Positions 1 through 10,209 of a stretch of 64,000 bases of DNA are shown piece by piece. Below the pieces are notes generated by a model. That model was not told the DNA's origin, made no database searches, and saw only the letters and a program-made list of their open reading frames with translations. A program made the translations under genes and the position numbers. Source of the DNA: Arthrobacter sp. NIO-1057 (GTDB taxonomy: Bacteria; Actinomycetota; Actinomycetes; Actinomycetales; Micrococcaceae); assembly GCF_900094805.1 (NCBI RefSeq), contig NZ_FMAT01000002.1, forward strand, positions 372,001 to 436,000, written 5' to 3'. Each line of letters begins with the position of its first letter. The stretch's first letter is position 1.

Positions 1-378
1 AACTTTCTCGCGCAATCGTCATTAGCTTTTCTCACTTCAAGTAGTGACCGTTGCCGTAGTCCCGACGGAGAACTTCGTTGGCTCCTTTGCCGAACCCCTT
101 AGGACAAAAATAATCATTCGGGCTATGTTCCTTATGAACGCGATCGAATATTCGGGTCAATCGAGATTGCAGAAATTTTGTCGCTAAAAGAAAAATTGAC
201 ACCGAACGCTTTGTCGATCTGACCGTATCCACAAGTTACATCATTCAAACGCGTAACTACACGCATGCCAAGTCTGGAATAAAACTCAAATGTAATCTAG
301 TAGAATTCGCATCTAGTTCGTAGCTATTTGTCGACCGGCATTTGTGTTTCTTAGGCAGAGATCGGTGGTCGTCAAGGA
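1..378. other. Left-edge region with no recognisable gene
   Basis: This stretch is AT-richer than the genes that follow. The one open frame in it (minus strand, 32-232, 66 codons) has no motif I recognise and no clear ribosome binding site. Together with the integrase-like relic to its right it reads as decayed accessory DNA left of a tRNA gene. That is inference; nothing functional can be assigned. Confidence 0.4.
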
Positions 379-657
379 TTGACCTCATACTCACTGGCCA
401 CACATCTGCTCGTCAACGGCATTGTCCGCGACATATCGATACGCATGAGCGTAATTCATAAGTCGCGACTGCTGCCCCAGTATCAGGCATTTCAGGTCAG
501 ACGTCGCACTACTGAAATCTTCGCTGTGAGCGCCGGAACGAACGTGGAAACTGTTCATTGGATGTTTGGGGATAGTTCTGCTGCGTTGATATTAGTAGCG
601 CTTGCAGAACTGTTCGTTGCCAATCTCAAACAGTGTCGGGGAGGCCCCTTGCATTAA
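379..657 (+). pseudogene. Degraded tyrosine recombinase (phage-type integrase) C-terminal remnant
   Basis: The last half of this 92-codon frame resembles the end of tyrosine site-specific recombinases. The segment AGTNVETVHWMFGDSS matches the family pattern AGxNVxxVQxxLGHxS, followed by a helix like the one that carries the nucleophile (AELFVANL in place of a YADLFDDDL-type end). The active-site residues are gone: the histidine of the LGH motif is Asp, the tyrosine column is Leu, and no HxxR box is readable. There is no N-terminal or central domain. It lies about 110 bp from tRNA-Leu, a typical integration target, so it is probably the footprint of an old integrated element. The resemblance is seen; the inactivity is inferred. 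Confidence 0.5.
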
Positions 658-720
658 GGCTGCATCTTAAACGTATGCGCCCTAAATGTGCCTCTATAGT
701 TGTTTTCCAGAAACAACCAA

Positions 721-758
721 GGCCGCTACATCCTTGTATTTACAAGAATGTAACGGCC
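721..758 (-). terminator. Hairpin terminator downstream of tRNA-Leu
   Basis: An 18-bp stem with a two-to-four-base loop (left arm GGCCGCTACATCCTTGTA). Read on the minus strand, the two imperfect positions become G-U pairs, so the stem is continuous only in the tRNA-sense transcript. A T-rich stretch follows on the minus strand. It begins 10 bases beyond the tRNA 3' end and fits a transcription terminator. Confidence 0.75.
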
Positions 759-768
759 TAGGCATCTG

Positions 769-850
769 TGCCCCCAGTGGGACTCGAACCCACAAGCCTT
801 TCGGCAGCTGATTTTAAGTCAGCCGTGTATGCCAATTCCACCATGGGGGC
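769..850 (-). tRNA. tRNA-Leu (anticodon UAA)
   Basis: The minus-strand sequence folds as a class II tRNA. The 7-bp acceptor stem pairs GCCCCCA with TGGGGGC, with discriminator A at position 769. The anticodon loop CTTAAAA carries anticodon TAA, the long variable arm typical of leucine tRNAs is present, and the T-arm contains GGTTCGAGTCC. The 3' CCA is not encoded. It decodes UUA codons, which are rare in high-GC actinobacteria. A strong hairpin follows it, and an integrase-like relic lies beyond. Confidence 0.95.
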
Positions 851-911
851 AAGACTCTCAAATCTTACGTGATCGGGAAAGCAAATAAGAAATCCGCTAT
901 CCACAAGTGTA

Positions 912-937
912 CGAGGGGCCGAAAAATCGGCCCCTCG
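912..937 (-). terminator. Hairpin downstream of ndh
   Basis: A perfect 11-bp inverted repeat (CGAGGGGCCGA and TCGGCCCCTCG) around a four-base A loop, 30 bp past the ndh stop codon. There is no strong U-tract, so it may act as a terminator or as a 3'-end stabilising hairpin. Confidence 0.65.
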
Positions 938-966
938 ACACCTAGTCGATCATCGAAGTCTTGCGC

Positions 967-2334
967 CTACTTCTTTGGCTTTGCAGACTCTTCGAAAGCA
1001 GTGCGTGGTGCTTCAAGGTTGTTCAGCTGCAGACCATCGCGCTTGAAGAACAGCGCAACCAGCCAGTCGCCTACAACACGGAACTTGCGCTCGAAGGTTG
1101 GCATGGCCATGCCGTGGTAACCGCGGTGTGCCATCCACGCTGGCCAGCCTTTGAGCTTGATGCCAACAACCTTGGCAACACCCTTATTACGGCCAAAGCC
1201 AGCAACTGCGCCGAGGTTCTTGTGCTTGTATTCCTTGATGGTGCCAACGCCGTAGCGGGCAGCGTAAAGGTTCTTTGCCAAGAGCTTTGCCTGGCGAACA
1301 GCGTGCTGTGCGTTAGGAACGCAGGTACCGTCTGGCAAGCCACCGGTGACGTCCTTGACGGCGGAGATATCGCCGGCAGCCCAGGCGCCCTCAAGAGCAT
1401 CGCCATTGGCATCCTTGACGCGAAGGTCGGTGCGGGTCTCAATACGACCACGGGCCTCGATTGGGAAGTCGGTGGAGCGAACCATTGGGTTAGCCATAAC
1501 ACCGGCACACCAGATCAGGGTGTCTGCGCCGAACTCGCCAGCTGGGGACTTGTCAGCCATGTTGATCAGTTCAAGGTTGCCATCCACTGCGCTGTTCAAC
1601 GAAGTGTTCAGCAGTACCTCTACGCCACGGCTACGCAGGTGCTCAACAACCCACTCAGCCTGCTGCTCGGTAACTTCTGGCATGATGCGGCCCATGGCCT
1701 CAACGAGAACGAAGCGAGCTTCCTTCTCATCAATGCGGTCATTGAGCTTGATCAGGTCACGAGCCATGTCTTCGAGCTCGGCGATGGTTTCGATGCCGGC
1801 GAAGCCGCCACCAACAACCACGAAGGTCAGTGCGCGCTTGCGAGCCACTGGGTCAGTCATGTTCGAAGCGGACTCGATACGCTCGGCAACCTTGTTGCGC
1901 AGGGCGACGGCCTCTTCGATGGTCTTCAGGCCAATACCGGTTTCTGCAAGACCGGTGATTGGGAAGGTACGGGTGATCGCACCAGCCGACATAACAACGT
2001 CGGTGTATTCCAGTTCGAACTGCTCGCCATTGTTCGGAGCAATGACTGCCTTCTTGTTGGCGTGGTCGATGCTCAGTACACGGCCATTAACAAGCTCGGA
2101 GTGCTTCAGGTGCTGGCGGTGGGAAACCACTACGTGGCGTGGTTCAATCTGGCCACCTGCAACTTCTGGCAAGAATGGCTGATAAGTCATGTAAGGGTTT
2201 GGGTCAACAACGGTGACGATGCCACCGTGAGCCTTGACCTTCTTCTGCAACTTCATCGCGACGTAAAGGCCAACATAGCCACCGCCAACGATAAGAATGC
2301 GCGGACGCTTCTGGGAGGATTCAATGATCGACAT
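967..2334 (-). CDS. ndh: Type II NADH:quinone oxidoreductase (NDH-2)
   Basis: A single-subunit, non-proton-pumping NADH dehydrogenase that passes electrons from NADH through FAD to menaquinone at the inner face of the membrane. An FAD-binding Rossmann motif lies at the N-terminus (LIVGGGYVGLYVA), and a second, NADH-binding GxGxxG-type motif near the middle (FVVVGGGFAGIET). The C-terminal amphipathic membrane-associating region (PAWMAHRGYHGMAMPTF) is also present. The frame can be opened 15 codons earlier at a GTG (2379), but that codon falls inside a palindromic operator. The ATG at 2334, giving the start MSIIESSQKRPRIL and about 455 residues, is therefore preferred. The gene is monocistronic, with a hairpin after it. 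The family assignment is firm. Confidence 0.9.
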   Translation of the reverse strand: MSIIESSQKRPRILIVGGGYVGLYVAMKLQKKVKAHGGIVTVVDPNPYMTYQPFLPEVAGGQIEPRHVVVSHRQHLKHSELVNGRVLSIDHANKKAVIAPNNGEQFELEYTDVVMSAGAITRTFPITGLAETGIGLKTIEEAVALRNKVAERIESASNMTDPVARKRALTFVVVGGGFAGIETIAELEDMARDLIKLNDRIDEKEARFVLVEAMGRIMPEVTEQQAEWVVEHLRSRGVEVLLNTSLNSAVDGNLELINMADKSPAGEFGADTLIWCAGVMANPMVRSTDFPIEARGRIETRTDLRVKDANGDALEGAWAAGDISAVKDVTGGLPDGTCVPNAQHAVRQAKLLAKNLYAARYGVGTIKEYKHKNLGAVAGFGRNKGVAKVVGIKLKGWPAWMAHRGYHGMAMPTFERKFRVVGDWLVALFFKRDGLQLNNLEAPRTAFEESAKPKK

Positions 2335-2361
2335 ACTCTTGATTCTACGCGGATTTTCCGA

Positions 2362-2383
2362 GTTAGTGAAAACATTCACTAAC
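2362..2383. promoter_or_regulatory. Putative Rex (redox) operator upstream of ndh
   Basis: A perfect inverted repeat, GTTAGTGA-N6-TCACTAAC, contains the core GTGAA-N4-TTCAC. That core and its spacing equal those of known Rex operators in actinobacteria (TGTGAA and TTCACA half sites). Rex senses the NADH/NAD+ ratio and commonly controls ndh. The site lies 28 bp upstream of the preferred ndh start. No Rex gene is in this window, so the link is inference from motif and target. Confidence 0.6.
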
Positions 2384-2485
2384 TATTTACGTCAGGTATG
2401 TCACGCAGAGCTCACCGGCAAGAACATGACTGTGAATTTATGAGATAGCACCCCGTCTCGCCGACGGGTTGCAAAACCAAAAACA

Positions 2486-2513
2486 AAGGGCGAAACCCGT
2501 AGGTTTCGCCCTT
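2486..2513 (-). terminator. Rho-independent terminator of the subtilisin gene
   Basis: A 10-bp perfect stem (GGGCGAAACC and GGTTTCGCCC) with a four-base loop. On the minus strand it is followed by a T-rich run (TTTGTTTTT). It lies about 30 bp after the protease stop codon. Confidence 0.85.
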
Positions 2514-2541
2514 GTCTCATCTTGAATTATTGATCTTGGAA

Positions 2542-4074
2542 TTATTGCTCGTCTTCAGGAATGTCGTCGAAGAGGTCATGATCGCCGGCACTCTTGCCAA
2601 CCTTCAGTGAGCTCAACGATGCTGACGCCGCGCTGGCTGCCAGTCGTTCGCGTCGACGACGCAACAGAGTCTGTGTGCTGCCCAAAACAATCACCAATAC
2701 CAACAGCACCCCTGACCCAATAATCAGCAGCGGCTGAAGAGCCGGCGTCGACTGATCCGGTGCAATAGGCTCAGGAGCCGCCACCTGGTTGAGATCTGAC
2801 TTTTCCATCGATACACCCGGTGCTGGGGCTTCGGTGGACTTGGTCGTGTTCCGACGGTGGACCCGAATCCATTCTTCAATGGTTCCTAGCGGGTTTTCTG
2901 ACACCGAAGGAACGTCATTGTTTACGGCTGCATCGGCATTGATGATGCCGTAGCCGTAGAGGTTGTCGACGCCCGTCGCTCCAGTGTCACGCGCAGTCTT
3001 TAAGATCCGGTTGATGACATCCGGTGCTTTGAGATCCGGATACTTTGAACGAATCAACGCAGCTACACCAGCTACCAATGGAGCGGCACCGGAGGTACCA
3101 GACCAGCGGGCATAACCGTCATCAGGCAGGCCACCGACCAACTGTTCGGCTGGAGCAGCAACACCGATGGAAATGCCTTCCGTGGATGAATCCTGCGAGG
3201 CTTTTCCGCTTTCATCAACGCCGGCCACGGTCAGAACACCTGGGATGGTCGCTGGAGCGCCCACCTGGCTCATGCCACCTGAGCGGTTACCGGCCGCAGC
3301 GACAATTACCACGTCATGGTCCTCTGCGTACTTGAACGCGTCGTCCCAGCTCTCAGGCCAGGCGGGGCTGGTGGAACCCAGAGACATGTTGATGACCTTG
3401 GCGCCTGAATCGACGGCCCACTTTACGGCACGAGGAATCTGGTCTTCCACCGGAATGTTCGCTGGGTTACCCTCTCCCATCCATAGTGAGACGGACAGCA
3501 GCTGGGCAGCCGGAGCTACACCGAGTACTCCGTCGCTTCCACCGGTGAGTTTTGGAACGTCCTCGTACTCGGGCTCTTTAGGAATCTCGACGTCTTCTTC
3601 GTCGTCTTTTTTCTCTTCGTTCTTCTTCTCGGCTTCGGCTTTAGCTTTTTCCCAAGCAGCCTTGAGACGCTCATTCTCAGACTTAACCCGGTTAATCTCG
3701 CCCTTATTGTTGCCACGTCCCGCGAGCAAGGTTGCGACCAACGTGCCGTGTTCACTCATGACACCAATGGGCTTATTGCCGCCGGATTCACCGGCACCGG
3801 ACATGTCAGCTCCGCCAACCACGGCCCCCTTGAGGTCCGGGTGAGAGGTATCGATACCGGTGTCAATGATCGCTACTTTCACGCCTTCACCCTTGGTGCT
3901 CTGTTGAGCTTGGGTGACGCCGAGAGAATCTAACCAGTATTCCGACTCACGCATGGTATCTGCTTGGGCCGGGGTGACGACATTGAGCATGGCCAATGCG
4001 AGTATCGCAACGACAAACAATGAGCCGTATCGTTTCAGGCCCATCGCTTTCTTAGCGCGCAGAGCTGTGCTCAA
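2542..4074 (-). CDS. Membrane-anchored subtilisin-like serine protease (S8 family, mycosin-like)
   Basis: A secreted endopeptidase anchored by its C-terminus. A signal peptide spans about residues 1-39 (hydrophobic core, then PAQA). The catalytic triad reads Asp71 in VAIIDTGID, His109 in SEHGTLVA and Ser328 in SGTSGAAP, with the oxyanion Asn263 in AAAGN. A C-terminal transmembrane helix (about 446-468) is followed by an RRRRER stop-transfer run and a short acidic tail. This matches mycosin architecture, but no type VII secretion genes are nearby. Unusually, a highly charged Lys/Glu-rich coiled-coil insert of about 45 residues (roughly 128-175) lies between the His and the rest of the domain. 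ppx lies just upstream, with a 32-bp gap. Confidence 0.85.
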   Translation of the reverse strand: MSTALRAKKAMGLKRYGSLFVVAILALAMLNVVTPAQADTMRESEYWLDSLGVTQAQQSTKGEGVKVAIIDTGIDTSHPDLKGAVVGGADMSGAGESGGNKPIGVMSEHGTLVATLLAGRGNNKGEINRVKSENERLKAAWEKAKAEAEKKNEEKKDDEEDVEIPKEPEYEDVPKLTGGSDGVLGVAPAAQLLSVSLWMGEGNPANIPVEDQIPRAVKWAVDSGAKVINMSLGSTSPAWPESWDDAFKYAEDHDVVIVAAAGNRSGGMSQVGAPATIPGVLTVAGVDESGKASQDSSTEGISIGVAAPAEQLVGGLPDDGYARWSGTSGAAPLVAGVAALIRSKYPDLKAPDVINRILKTARDTGATGVDNLYGYGIINADAAVNNDVPSVSENPLGTIEEWIRVHRRNTTKSTEAPAPGVSMEKSDLNQVAAPEPIAPDQSTPALQPLLIIGSGVLLVLVIVLGSTQTLLRRRRERLAASAASASLSSLKVGKSAGDHDLFDDIPEDEQ

Positions 4075-4106
4075 AGAATCTCCTTGGTCGGTTCCGAATA
4101 AACGGA

Positions 4107-5045
4107 CTAGGCGTTAACAGCTGCAGTAGCAGCGATTCCGTCGAGAATATCGTGTTCCGATGCAATTAGTCGCATCGGGCGATGTCCGCTAGAAGTCTCC
4201 AAGTAATGAAGGATGCGCTGAACGATTGCTGCACCGGCACGGATGACATCCGCTCGGCCAGGATGCATGAAGCCCAAAGCTGCGCGTTCATCACGAGAAT
4301 AGGAGAGCATGGCATCAGTTGCTTCTCGCATCTGATCAAAGCTCAACTGCGCACCATGAATCTTTTCAGATTCATATTTCTCCAAGCCCAGGGCCTGGGC
4401 GGTCAGCGTGGTGAAAGTTCCTGCCACCATGATTACCGCGTCAACGTCAGCGACGTCGACAGCTCCGTTCAAAGACTGCAGTGCATCGTCCATGAACGCC
4501 ACGGCTTCCGGTGAGTCCACCCCTTGCTCGTGGAACCGTTCGGTGACTCGCACGCAACCCATATCAAGGCTCTTTGCTGCCATCGGACCTGACGCATTGC
4601 CCAGAACAAACTCGGTGGAGCCTCCCCCGAGATCAATGACCAGGCTGTAGCCCGGCTGGCCAGCCCGGACCGAAGCCGCACCGTTGAAGGACAGCGATGC
4701 TTCTTCATCTCCGCTGATCACTTCCGGTGCAACACCGATGATCTTGGTGATTTCTTCGGCAAAAACATCACGGTTGGACACATCGCGAGCTGCAGATGTT
4801 GCCACAAAACGAATGGCCTGCACCTGGTGCTCATCGCACAAGGCACGGTACTCGCGAGCTGCCGCAAAGGTACGTTCCAAGGCTTCTGGTGCAAAGGCGC
4901 CCGTTGCGTCGACACCTTGGCCAAGGCGAACCACTCGCATGGTGCGCAGAACGTCAACAAGGTGGGTTCCATTCTCATCCTGCTGCACATCTGCAATCAG
5001 AAGACGAATGGAGTTCGTTCCGCAATCAATTCCGGCAACGCGCAT
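4107..5045 (-). CDS. ppx: Exopolyphosphatase, Ppx/GppA family
   Basis: Hydrolyses inorganic polyphosphate (or pppGpp) in the cytoplasm. At 312 residues it is the short two-domain actinobacterial form. The actin-like ATPase fold is marked by GIDCGTNSIRLLIAD at the N-terminus, by SGDEEASLSFNGA, and by the glycine-rich phosphate loop VIDLGGGSTEFVLG near residue 140. Its ATG overlaps the stop of the upstream DUF501 gene by one base (TAATG), so the two are translationally coupled. The block mazG-eno-ftsB-like-DUF501-ppx is conserved in actinobacteria, including mycobacteria. Confidence 0.9.
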   Translation of the reverse strand: MRVAGIDCGTNSIRLLIADVQQDENGTHLVDVLRTMRVVRLGQGVDATGAFAPEALERTFAAAREYRALCDEHQVQAIRFVATSAARDVSNRDVFAEEITKIIGVAPEVISGDEEASLSFNGAASVRAGQPGYSLVIDLGGGSTEFVLGNASGPMAAKSLDMGCVRVTERFHEQGVDSPEAVAFMDDALQSLNGAVDVADVDAVIMVAGTFTTLTAQALGLEKYESEKIHGAQLSFDQMREATDAMLSYSRDERAALGFMHPGRADVIRAGAAIVQRILHYLETSSGHRPMRLIASEHDILDGIAATAAVNA

Positions 5046-5746
5046 TAGGCATCATCCTGGGCGGAACGTTCTTCTGCTTCGCGCGCTGCACGCTTGGCTG
5101 CACGTTCGGCACGCTTGGCTGCAGGATCCTGCATTTCCTGGGTCTTGACGTGACGGGAACGATCGCGGCTCGGGGCCTCAGATTCGGTATCCCACGCACC
5201 AATGCAGTAGCACTTGTCCTTGGTCCACCACTCAGCAATAGCATCCACTGCTTCATCACCCAGTGGGTTAACACCCTCACCGGCGGCCAAGGAATGGCCC
5301 ACCAGAACGTGCAGGCACTTCACGCGAGTTGGCATGCCGCCCGCGGAGACGCCAGCAATTTCAGGCACGGCTCCGGTACCGGAGCGCTGCCCGATCGCAT
5401 CGCGGTTTGCTAGGTAGGCTTCGTGGGCGGCCACATATGCCTCAGCCAGCTCGCAGTCTTCACCCAAACGGTCATTCATCTCGTTCATCAGTCCGGCAGC
5501 TTCCAAACGCGAGACAGCTGCGGTGATGACCGGATGGGTCAGGTAGTAGGTGGTTGGGAAGGGAATTCCCGAGGAAAGTCGTGGCGCGGTAGTGGCAACC
5601 AAAGGATTTCCGCAGACGCAGCGAGCGCCGATTTCCACGACATCGCGTGCTGGTCGGTTCAGCTGTCGGGACAGGGTGTCCAGGTCGGCTTCACTAGGTA
5701 CTCGTCCGGCAGCGTCAAGGGCTTCGCGGATTGGCTGTTCAGTCAC
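5045..5746 (-). CDS. DUF501 domain protein
   Basis: A 233-residue protein of the DUF501 family, an actinobacterial family of unknown function found between the FtsB-like gene and ppx. Conserved features visible are a cysteine pair in ARCVCGNP near residue 42, GIPFPTTYYLTHP, GMPTRVKCLHVLVGHSLAAGEGVNPLGDE and the C-terminal KDKCYCIG. These are plausible metal-binding cysteine and histidine positions. The last 45 residues are Lys/Arg/Glu/Ala-rich and probably helical or disordered. It is coupled to ppx by a TAATG overlap. Family membership is clear; its biochemical role is not known to me. Confidence 0.85.
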   Translation of the reverse strand: MTEQPIREALDAAGRVPSEADLDTLSRQLNRPARDVVEIGARCVCGNPLVATTAPRLSSGIPFPTTYYLTHPVITAAVSRLEAAGLMNEMNDRLGEDCELAEAYVAAHEAYLANRDAIGQRSGTGAVPEIAGVSAGGMPTRVKCLHVLVGHSLAAGEGVNPLGDEAVDAIAEWWTKDKCYCIGAWDTESEAPSRDRSRHVKTQEMQDPAAKRAERAAKRAAREAEERSAQDDA

Positions 5747-5776
5747 GGGTATTAGATCTCTTCATGTTCAATGTGG

Positions 5777-6616
5777 TTAGTCAGTGGCGGAACGTTTCAC
5801 CGAGTCAAGCAACGCATCGACCCATGGAAGTTCTTGGCGCACTTCAAAAGTACTGCCATTACCTTCGGTGTCGGTATCGCTATCTTTCGGCCGGTCCCCC
5901 ACGACCATGTAAAGTTTTTCGCCAGGCATGACCAAGTTTATCCGCTCACGGGCTTGCTGTTTGATGTACAGCGGATCATCCCAACGGGCAATCTCAGCTT
6001 TCAGATCGTCTCGTCTGGCTTCCAAAGAATCAATGGAAGCGTTGAGCTCATTAATCTCAATCATCTGAGTTCGGTAGTAATTCACCGTTGGCACCAGCAT
6101 CACGGCGAAGAACGCGAGCACCACGATCAGTGCGGCGATACGACCGGAAAAACGGTGCGCCGCTACCGGTTCACCCTCAGGTGTTGGTTTCTGGTCGACC
6201 GGCTTTTCCCCGGGCTTGCGGCGTACCGCTGCCGAGAACTTTAGACGATCATCGCGACGGCGTTCGTTTTGTTTTTCCTTGGCCCGTTCACGCAGCGGAG
6301 TCTTTGGCTTAGAAGCATAATTGCCGGCAAATTTTTTCGGCTCGCGTGACGTATCTGACGCTGAGGAATTCTGTGTTGCAGGCTTGGGAGCTGGGCTGGA
6401 AGTGCTTTTTTTCGTGGCGCCAGCAGACTTAGGGCGCGGAACAGCGGGAGCCTTTTTAGCTGGGGGTTGCGGTGCCACTACATGCAATGCATCGGTGGGT
6501 GGTTCTACAACTGAACCAGCCTCCTGATATTCGGACTGGTCAACAGCGTTATTCTGCGACTGATCTTCCGGATTCGGAGTATTACGCCGAGGCATGCGTG
6601 GTGGTCGCTGTGCCAT
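5777..6616 (-). CDS. FtsB/DivIC-family septum formation initiator
   Basis: A bitopic cell-division protein. A long proline/alanine/lysine-rich cytoplasmic region (about 160 residues) precedes one transmembrane helix (IAALIVVLAFFAVMLVPTV). A coiled coil follows (EINELNASIDSLEARRDDLKAEIA), then the family tail PLYIKQQARERINLVMPGE. The FtsB/DivIC core is at the C-terminus; the N-terminal extension is usual for actinobacterial versions. The start at MAQRPPRMPRRN (6616) is preferred over an ATG six codons earlier. In the family it bridges FtsQ and FtsL in the divisome. It lies between eno and DUF501 on the same strand. Confidence 0.85.
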   Translation of the reverse strand: MAQRPPRMPRRNTPNPEDQSQNNAVDQSEYQEAGSVVEPPTDALHVVAPQPPAKKAPAVPRPKSAGATKKSTSSPAPKPATQNSSASDTSREPKKFAGNYASKPKTPLRERAKEKQNERRRDDRLKFSAAVRRKPGEKPVDQKPTPEGEPVAAHRFSGRIAALIVVLAFFAVMLVPTVNYYRTQMIEINELNASIDSLEARRDDLKAEIARWDDPLYIKQQARERINLVMPGEKLYMVVGDRPKDSDTDTEGNGSTFEVRQELPWVDALLDSVKRSATD

Positions 6617-6691
6617 ACTCCCCCAATTCCCCATAGTGCTCTGCGTGCCGTACTGCCGTGGAAACGGCGCATATCTCCATTAAATAACGAA

Positions 6692-6722
6692 AAGCTCGCC
6701 GGTATCCACTACCGACGAGCTT
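6692..6722 (-). terminator. Terminator downstream of eno
   Basis: A 13-bp stem with one mismatch (AAGCTCGCCGGTA and TACCGACGAGCTT) and a five-base loop, 19 bp beyond the eno stop codon. On the minus strand it runs into a TTCGTTATTT stretch. It separates eno from the ftsB-like gene. Confidence 0.75.
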
Positions 6723-6740
6723 ATTCGCTATAACTGGAAA

Positions 6741-8811
<2,071 letters not shown>

Positions 8812-8852
8812 GCTCCCATGCTAGCGAAGCAAGCATCTAGCCCGTACAAACA

Positions 8853-8889
8853 CTGAAGACCGGATCCCATTGAGGGATCCGGTCTTCAG
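8853..8889 (-). terminator. Terminator downstream of adenosine deaminase
   Basis: A perfect 16-bp inverted repeat (CTGAAGACCGGATCCC) with a five-base loop, 27 bp past the adenosine deaminase stop and 42 bp before the mazG start. There is no long U-tract. It isolates the two transcription units. Confidence 0.8.
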
Positions 8890-8915
8890 GAGCGAACGTT
8901 TAGCGACGCTGGGTA

Positions 8916-10118
8916 CTAGTCGGCGACGTTTTCGTATTCGTCTTCTTCGTAGTCCTCGTCATCCTCATCGTCGAGCAGGCTGTCGTAGTAATCATTGATG
9001 TACTCAACAAGTAGCTCACGCATTTCCAAAGGAACGAAGGCGGCTTCCGCAGCGTTCAGCGTCAGGTCCAGCAGGTCTTCGAGGTCATAGTCGAAAGCCT
9101 CGACCAGCAACTCGAATTCATCGGACAGGCTGGTACCGGACATCAGACGGTTATCTGGCGAAATCGTCACGTTGAAGCCGGTCTGCACCAACAGGTCAAT
9201 CGGGTGGTTGCGGATGCCTTCACCAAACTTGGCGGTGGCGCCGGTCTGCAGGTTGGACGATGGGCATACTTCCAAGGGGATACCGCGTTCGCGAACCCAG
9301 TTGGCCACTGGGCCCAGGGATACTAAGCCCGTATCTTCGCTGAGTTCTTCACCGTTTTCGTCGATGGCACCGAACTCAATCTCGATGTCTTCAGCAACTC
9401 GTACACCATGTCCCAAACGTTGGGCACGGCCCACCAGCAGCGCATCCTTGATGGAGGCTAAACCTGCTGCTTCACCAGCGTGGACGGTGGTTGGGAAAAG
9501 GTTTTCGGCCAATAGGTCGAACGCTTCCTTCATGTTCGAGGCTGGGAAGCCCTCTTCAGGTCCGGCGATGTCGAAACCGACAACGCCGTGACCGCGGTGG
9601 CGCAAGGCAAGCTTGGCGATTTCTACGCCTTGGTCAGATTGACGCATGGCGCTGAGCACCTGGCCCACCTGCATGGGGTGGCCTTCGCTGTTAAGCAGTT
9701 CGCAGGCCTGGTCTAGGCCTTCCTGCACCGCGTCAACAACGTCATCCAGGCTCAGACCTTCGCGCAGGTGCTGTTCTGGCGCGTAGCGGACTTCGCCATA
9801 GATCACACCGTCTTCTGCGAGGTCTTCAACAAACTCGCGGGCCACGCGGATCAGCGCGTCACGGGTTTGCATCACCGCGAGGGTGTGTTCAAAGGTTTCT
9901 AGGTAGCGTGGCAAAGAGCCGGAGTCGGCGGATTCATGGAACCAGTCGCCCAAAGCTTCAGCTTCGGTCTCGGGCAGCTTGTGGCCAATTTCGGCTGCCA
10001 GTTCGATGATCGTTTGGGGACGCAAACCACCATCAAGGTGGTCATGGAGCGAAACTTTAGGCAGATCTCGGAAGTCGAATTCGGGATCGTAATCAGGATG
10101 AATCAGTTCTTCAGTCAC
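8916..10118 (-). CDS. add: Adenosine deaminase
   Basis: Converts adenosine to inosine and ammonia in purine salvage. Zinc-ligand histidines are in LHDHLDGGLRP (His25 and His27), the third in TTVHAGEAAG with the catalytic Glu region, then GHGVRV and the paired aspartates in SPDNRLMSGTSLSDEF. At 400 residues it is longer than many family members because of a C-terminal tail of about 18 residues that is almost entirely acidic (DDEDDEDYEEDEYE). A nucleoside uptake and salvage operon lies about 1 kb upstream on the same strand, which fits the role. Confidence 0.93.
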   Translation of the reverse strand: MTEELIHPDYDPEFDFRDLPKVSLHDHLDGGLRPQTIIELAAEIGHKLPETEAEALGDWFHESADSGSLPRYLETFEHTLAVMQTRDALIRVAREFVEDLAEDGVIYGEVRYAPEQHLREGLSLDDVVDAVQEGLDQACELLNSEGHPMQVGQVLSAMRQSDQGVEIAKLALRHRGHGVVGFDIAGPEEGFPASNMKEAFDLLAENLFPTTVHAGEAAGLASIKDALLVGRAQRLGHGVRVAEDIEIEFGAIDENGEELSEDTGLVSLGPVANWVRERGIPLEVCPSSNLQTGATAKFGEGIRNHPIDLLVQTGFNVTISPDNRLMSGTSLSDEFELLVEAFDYDLEDLLDLTLNAAEAAFVPLEMRELLVEYINDYYDSLLDDEDDEDYEEDEYENVAD

Positions 10119-10209
10119 ACCACTGAGCCTAGTCGCATTTTGGGCGAACGGACAGCTTCAGCAGGTAAAGATCTGCGAGCCACAATGTGACCCTGCTCAA
10201 TACTGCAGG

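Noticed and set aside
961-2382. A 473-codon open frame on the plus strand opposite ndh
   Set aside because: It is exactly antisense to a clear NDH-2 gene, has no family motif and no ribosome binding site; long antisense frames are common in high-GC DNA.
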